A DNA stretch of 64,000 bases from Micrasema longulum (taxonomy: Eukaryota; Arthropoda; Insecta; Trichoptera; Brachycentridae). The notes under the pieces were generated by a model. The model did not search any database. It saw only the letters and a program-made list of their open reading frames with translations, and had not been told where the DNA came from. The number at the start of each line of letters is the position of its first letter. Within the stretch, counting starts at the first letter, position 1. The position numbers and the translations under genes were made by a program. The stretch is from positions 18,472 through 82,471 of the forward strand of contig JAGVSM010003825.1 in assembly GCA_022494885.1 (NCBI GenBank), read 5' to 3'. Positions 59,077 to 64,000 of this stretch are shown piece by piece.

Positions 59077-59752
59077 TCTTTATATATAATTTCTCTGTAC
59101 GTGTGATGTCACTGAACACCTCCTAAACGGCTTAACCGATTTACGTGCGGTTTTCAGAGAAATATAGATCTTTGCGCTGTGCGTGTTCGTAGATATTAAA
59201 ATCTTCAATCTAATACGTAAAAAAGAAGTAAGGAGCATATTTTTTTTATTCATTGATCTACCAGGATTGCATTCGAGGAGAACGCATTTGCCAAAAAATG
59301 GAAAGATGTTGTTTTTTTGTCTATGAAAAAAGATTGTTTTTGAATATTTACAAATAGCATTTATTTTTTGTGGATCTTAATCAGATTCTTTCTTTAAATT
59401 CCTTATAATTTCTACCCATTTATTTATTTTAACTGGATTTTTGGTAAAACTAAAAAAATATTAAATTCAATACATTTTTTAAAATCGTATTCCTACATAA
59501 GTACACCCCTTTGTTAGTGAGAAGACCGGAGTTTGACATTTGCACAAACGAATGCCATATTTGAATAAAAAATAATTATGTTTTGAAATTCAACCATAAA
59601 CAAGTACCTAGGTACCTACTTAAATTCAATATTTGAATATTAACAATTTTTAGTTTTGGAATTAAATCACAAACAAGTACCTAGGTACCTACTTATCAAT
59701 AAAAAGTCCTTTGCCAACGTTCGGGCAGGACAACGTCTGTCGGGTCCGCTAG
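59077..59752 (+). mobile_element. Non-autonomous Helitron
   Basis: Starts TCTTTATATATAATTTCTC, ends GTCTGTCGGGTCCGCTAG|T. Internally collinear with 13279-13985. No ORF for Rep/helicase. Confidence 0.75.
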
Positions 59753-60004
59753 TACATTATATAAACCAAAAACAATTGAAAAACTTAATGAAAACGGAAA
59801 TTAAAATCAAAATAAGATAAAAAAATTCACTTGTATACGAAGAGAAAACTTAAAACAATTTGTTATTATTTTTTTAATATTTATTGTAATTTTTTTAGCA
59901 TACAAACATAGCATAGAACAAACTAAAATAATAAGAAAAAGTAGGCATAGCCTGTACGTGGGTATACTCAATTTTAGCCATTTTATGTTAAAGCACGTAC
60001 ACAG

Positions 60005-61101
60005 TACAGGTAAACGTCGTTTTAAGCCGGGGTTCCGATCCGAGAGACACCGGCATGAAAAAAATCGGCGTAAAATGAACACAAATAAAATGGAAGATAT
60101 AACGTCTGGTTCCGTGGCAAAATTCTAAAAACATGTTTATTTTATACATATCCAATATCTCGTATATTCAAAATAAATTATAAATGTAATTAATAAATTA
60201 AGTTTAAATTCGTTTACAAAATAAGTAATGATCTCTTGATGTAAATAATGTTTTTTTTCGTTATAAATACTAACTCACCAGTTCGTCGGTACTAAATTCA
60301 ATTCTCACACTTTTTTTAAAAAAAACATCAAATTTTATTAGCTTTGATTGTTGCTTCCTTTCTTGCAAAATCAAAGCATAAACTACAAAAATTTGAATAT
60401 TCACATATTACAACAGAGATTTTATTTTTATTTATTTTATTTTATTAGGGAAATCAACAGTTCTACATACATATTTTAGTAAACAAACAGATATAGTGTA
60501 TAAACTCAGAACTAATAACAGATTTCCACATAGTATACAAAGTTAGTAAAGAAAATATATTACATATCAAATAAATACATACAATTTATACATATAAAAT
60601 GTTATTTCTATGAGATGAAGAACATTTAAGAAGAAGGTAATATAGAAGTCTAGGCATCTACAGGGCTTATGACCTGTCAATGGCTGGTTTAAGTGGCCAC
60701 TTTACACACTGTGTAACATTCACCATTCTGCCTATATTTGAACATCTATATTCCTTCAATTCTTACATCTGTTGATGTTTGTGAATTGGACAAACTCGAA
60801 ATATTGTTGATTTGAATATTCTTTTAATTTTAATAATAATAAAAAAATGTATATAATCATACCTTTTTATTTTTCTTAAAAACAAAACGAAAACTAACTT
60901 GGAAACAATTTCACACACACAATATGCTGCTTGCGTACACGGTAATATAATAAAACAACGTGTAAAAGTGTGTCTGCTATTAGAATCGTGGCGCCTACTA
61001 TCGTCTGGTGTCGACCGAACCGGAGAATTCCACGCTGGCATCAACCGGCGTAGTTGTAAATCGGCGTAAATCGAACCGGCGCAAAAAGACGTTTACCTGT
61101 A
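60005..61101. mobile_element. pogo/Tigger-like transposon with repeat B and a LINE tail inside
   Basis: The element proper is 60007-61099. TA-CAGGTAAACGTC at the left and GACGTTTACCTG-TA at the right. The next bases also match loosely (AAGCCGG / CCGGCGC). About 1.09 kb without transposase. Inside are LINE-tail-like DNA (60425-60605) and a reverse copy of repeat B (60610-60815, ACTTTACACACTGTGTAACA). Confidence 0.7.
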
Positions 61102-62330
61102 TTAATATTTAAATATTAGAAACGAAAAATAAACATGTAACAACAAATGAAAAATATTTTTTTCGCAAATAACAGTATTTTTAATAAATTCTCAAAATTT
61201 GTTCATCTATACTATCTAGGGACGGTGGACGATGTATAGTGAGGGTTGTATATATTTTTTCATTCAAGTAAAACTTATATGAACGGCATTTGAGTAGTAA
61301 AATGTTATTGTAGTTATATCAAATTAGGATTTTAAATTGACTTAGTTAAATTAAAATACTAATTTAAATTTAACTAAAAAAAAATAAAAAAAAGTCATTT
61401 AAAGGTTCTTCTCATCGTTTATCTTTATCCCATAAAATATGTATGTGAATATTTATGTTTTTCCTTTTTGAAAATATTTTTTTTTCTCATCTGAGCATGT
61501 TTTTTATTCTTTATTTTAATTCTTACATTTTAATTACTTTTACATTATTTTTTTTCATTTTTAATATTATTTCCATTTATAAATACTAACAACAAACTTT
61601 TGAATAACTTTTTTTTTTTAAATTTTAATTTTAAAACAATTTCCATTTATGTTTTTTTTCCTTCTCTTTTTTGTACTTTCATTGATAACCTTACATATAG
61701 TTTTTATATAATATGGAAACTTCACTGGTTCATTAGAGTTAAGTCTAAATGTGTAATATATTTAAAATTATGTAACCGTACTGTATGTTTTCTAAAAAAA
61801 GAAGAAAAAAAAATACTATTGGTAATTTTTGTGTTAAGAAATAATGTGATACCGTCATGTGAGGTATGTTTGAAAGGTTCTGTATGCATAAAATACCTCT
61901 ATATATGGATATATAATTAACGCAAATTGAAAGTAAAAGGTGAGATTAAAGACATTTTTTGTATCACTCGTGTTAAAAATATCAACAATATTCTTAAATT
62001 TATTAGCAATAACGTAATTGTAATTGACGTTGGTACGGCAGTTTTCTTCCAGAAATAACATCTCTTATATGAGAATGCATTTGATGTAGCGAATCATTAT
62101 CGATATATATTTGGTCATTTTTGAGTAGTTTGGGCCATTTTTAAATAATTGGTTCCAAAAAATGATTCCCGAGGATCAGTTTTGCGTTAAGCTGTCACCA
62201 ACCTCTACAAACCTAAATATTATAATCATGATAGCGAGTAAGTTATTTTTTTTCCAATATTTTTGTGATTTGATGAGGGTTTTAAATAGACTTTTGAAAA
62301 ATAACTTCTAAATGACCAACTTAATAATTT
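61102..62330. other. AT-rich DNA, no gene recognised
   Basis: Long A/T tracts. Frames here are open only through composition bias. Confidence 0.4.
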
Positions 62331-62710
62331 CAGCGAGCCTCGTATCTTCCATGCGGTACACCTGTCAAAAGCGCCTTCTGCTGCCTTCCCACCTCACTAT
62401 GCCTTCAACACCACAGACAGACCTTATCGTCTCATTTCTGATCCGATCAACAAGAGTTCTGCCTGCGATGGAGCGCAGGGTTCTCATTTCCGCTACTCTG
62501 AGAAGACTTTTTGTTCTGTCGGTGTCGGCTCTCACTTCCATCCCGTAGGTCATGATGGGTCAGACGCATGTTTTGTATATCCTGATCTCACTTTCAGCTG
62601 GCATGTGTTTGTTTCACCATATAGTGTCCAGCAAGCAGCCAGCTATAGCTGTGGCTCTATTAGTCTACGCTCGTACTTCACTTAGGTTACTGTTGCTGGA
62701 GATCTCTACA
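62330..62710 (-). pseudogene. LINE ORF2 fragment
   Basis: The minus strand reads 'ESEIRIYKTCV', 'PIMTYGMEVRADTDRTKSLL' and 'VAEMRTLRSIAGRTLVDRIR', a well-known block following the RT domain in insect LINEs ('RIYKTxxRPIxTYG...EMxxLRxIxGxTxxDRxR'). A stop after TCV and upstream frame slips show decay. Confidence 0.8.
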
Positions 62711-63310
62711 CAGAGGTGCGTGAATCGAAACTTAAAAACTTTTTATACTGCGATTCCCTGGCGTTTTCAAAAAAAGAACAATAAAAATATATCATCGTTT
62801 TCGTTCCCTATTATGATTTGTAATATTTGTTTCATTGAAATAATTATGCTTACATTTATTCTTAATTTTTTACAATTAATTTATCTTACATTTTTAAGTT
62901 TATGTAAAATATTTTAACGGCATTATTACTTCCTGGCGTTTATTTTTTAATTTTAATAATTAAAATTTATCATTAATATAAGATTATGTTTGTTAATATT
63001 TTGATTATTTTGTGATAATTTGTCTAGTTATTAAGTTCTATCTTCCTTCTAATATTTTACCATAAATTTTTCTTTTCTGTTAAATAGGCAGTATCAGGTT
63101 TTGATGGATTTTTCTGTTAGAGCCTATTTCCATTTATGTTGAAATTTTTTTAAATTTAGTTACATGTTTATTATTACAATTAATATTTTGATGTTAGTCT
63201 TGTACTTATATTTTTGTTGTACATTGTTTGTATCTATATTGTTATTCTTTTCTGTTTATGTTGTTCTTATGTTTATTATAAATTTTTGTAACTTGTTTTT
63301 GGCCGATGTT
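62711..63310. other. AT-rich DNA, no gene recognised
   Basis: Nothing identifiable. 62930 and 63070-63130 hold T-rich sequence of unknown origin. Confidence 0.35.
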
Positions 63311-63319
63311 ATCAAGTTT

Positions 63320-63575
63320 TGGTAGAAAGCCCTAATAAAGGAAAAAAAAGCTATCTTCGTCTTCTTGCGGCGCCTTGTCAGGTCCCCTCTGACGTTGGCG
63401 ATCACTACAGCAAAAGCATCTCGGTCCTACGCTACTCTTATATTCCGCAGCTAGGACAACTGCTTATTGGATGCACTCGCCTTAGTGATTCCTGGGAAAA
63501 GATGACCAGCATGCGCGGTCCGCTCATAGAACGCATGGAACCATTGGTTCCCCTAAATTTTGCCAAATAATGTTT
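63320..63575 (-). repeat. Possible LINE 3' coding relic
   Basis: Less AT-rich than its surroundings. One minus frame reads 'DAFAVVIANVRGDLTRRRKK', reminiscent of basic LINE C-termini. The plus-strand ORF of 83 codons has no recognised motif. Confidence 0.3.
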
Positions 63576-63749
63576 ATAAAATAACATATTTAATAAATTA
63601 ATTATCAGTCATAATACCTAACATTTAGATTACAATAAACAAATAATGAAATATTAATTTTATTTATAATCGCAATAAATTGCGGAAGAATTTTACAATA
63701 GCTTGATAAAAAAAAAATGTTAAAAAGCAACGTAACCCACTGACACATA

Positions 63750-64000
63750 CGTTCATCAGCGCTGTCATGCGCGTACTGATCGGCGAGTACCTGCTACTGG
63801 CTAGTAGGGTATCGATTTACAGAACGATCGCGGTGGAAACAAATTCGAAATTCCGTTCCAGCGCCGTACAGAACGCGCAGTCTGGGCGCAGGCGCAGATT
63901 TCAATTCTCACTAGGCAATGGAAGCAATCGAAACACACCAATACGTTTTTTGCCATGACGCGATGTGAACGTAACGCCGCGCCGCGCCGCGCAGCAGATG
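63750..64000. promoter_or_regulatory. CpG-rich edge, possible promoter/5' region of an off-window gene
   Basis: The last 250 bp are markedly G+C- and CpG-rich (CGCCGCGCCGCGCCGCGCAG at 63976-63995) against very AT-rich flanks. GCGCAGTCTGGGCGCAGGCGC at about 63877 has GC-box-like character. No TATA or start codon assigned; a GC-rich transposon end is the alternative. Confidence 0.35.

Noticed and set aside
61600..61920. 106-codon F/N/I-rich ORF
   Set aside because: AT-composition artefact without motifs.
63319..63958. Plus-strand ORFs of 83 and 63 codons near the right end
   Set aside because: No motif; open mainly because base composition is higher in GC. The first overlaps a likely LINE relic on the other strand.

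Overview
The window is about 64 kb of very AT-rich insect nuclear DNA. Evidence for an insect: spliced genes with GT-AG introns, insect-type divergent ionotropic receptors, and a dense load of insect-type transposons (P-like THAP elements, Helitrons, mariner, Tc1, pogo-like MITEs, non-LTR retrotransposons, tRNA-derived SINEs). The order cannot be fixed from sequence alone; a beetle or other large-genome insect is plausible.

Only three host genes are well supported, all on the + strand. (1) 1110-4465: the last two coding exons of a protein with two C-terminal RanBP2/NZF zinc fingers, most like tamozhennic/SPATA2. Its 5' part lies left of the window. (2) 18743-25131: a complete four-exon divergent ionotropic receptor (IR), about 673 aa. 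(3) 42053-44688: a complete two-exon paralogue of it, about 676 aa. The two IRs share their first intron position and phase, but the second gene lacks the other two introns. About 17 kb of transposon debris separates them. No gene is recognised after 44.7 kb. The extreme right end is CpG-rich and may be the promoter side of a neighbouring gene.

Layout: 0-5 kb tamo-like gene with a pogo-like element in its intron and a piggyBac-like MITE just past its 3' end; 5-18 kb repeats (LINE tails, MITEs, a mariner relic inside a long inverted repeat, a Helitron, a P-like THAP element, a MADF-like fragment); 18.7-25.1 kb IR gene 1, whose introns are filled with repeats; 25.3-41.5 kb repeat mosaic (palindromic TIR family, LINEs, a stack of nested insertions, foldback MITEs, a second P-like element); 42-44.7 kb IR gene 2; 44.7-64 kb more mosaic (LINEs, split SINE, Tc1 with nested insertions, dispersed ~395-bp repeat, Helitrons, pogo-like MITE).

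The most interesting signals are a P-superfamily-like family with 8-bp target duplications that still carries THAP-domain exons, the intron difference between the IR paralogues, and several datable nested insertions. I found no convincing new multi-gene system. All family names rest on motif recognition and self-comparison inside the window, without database searches.
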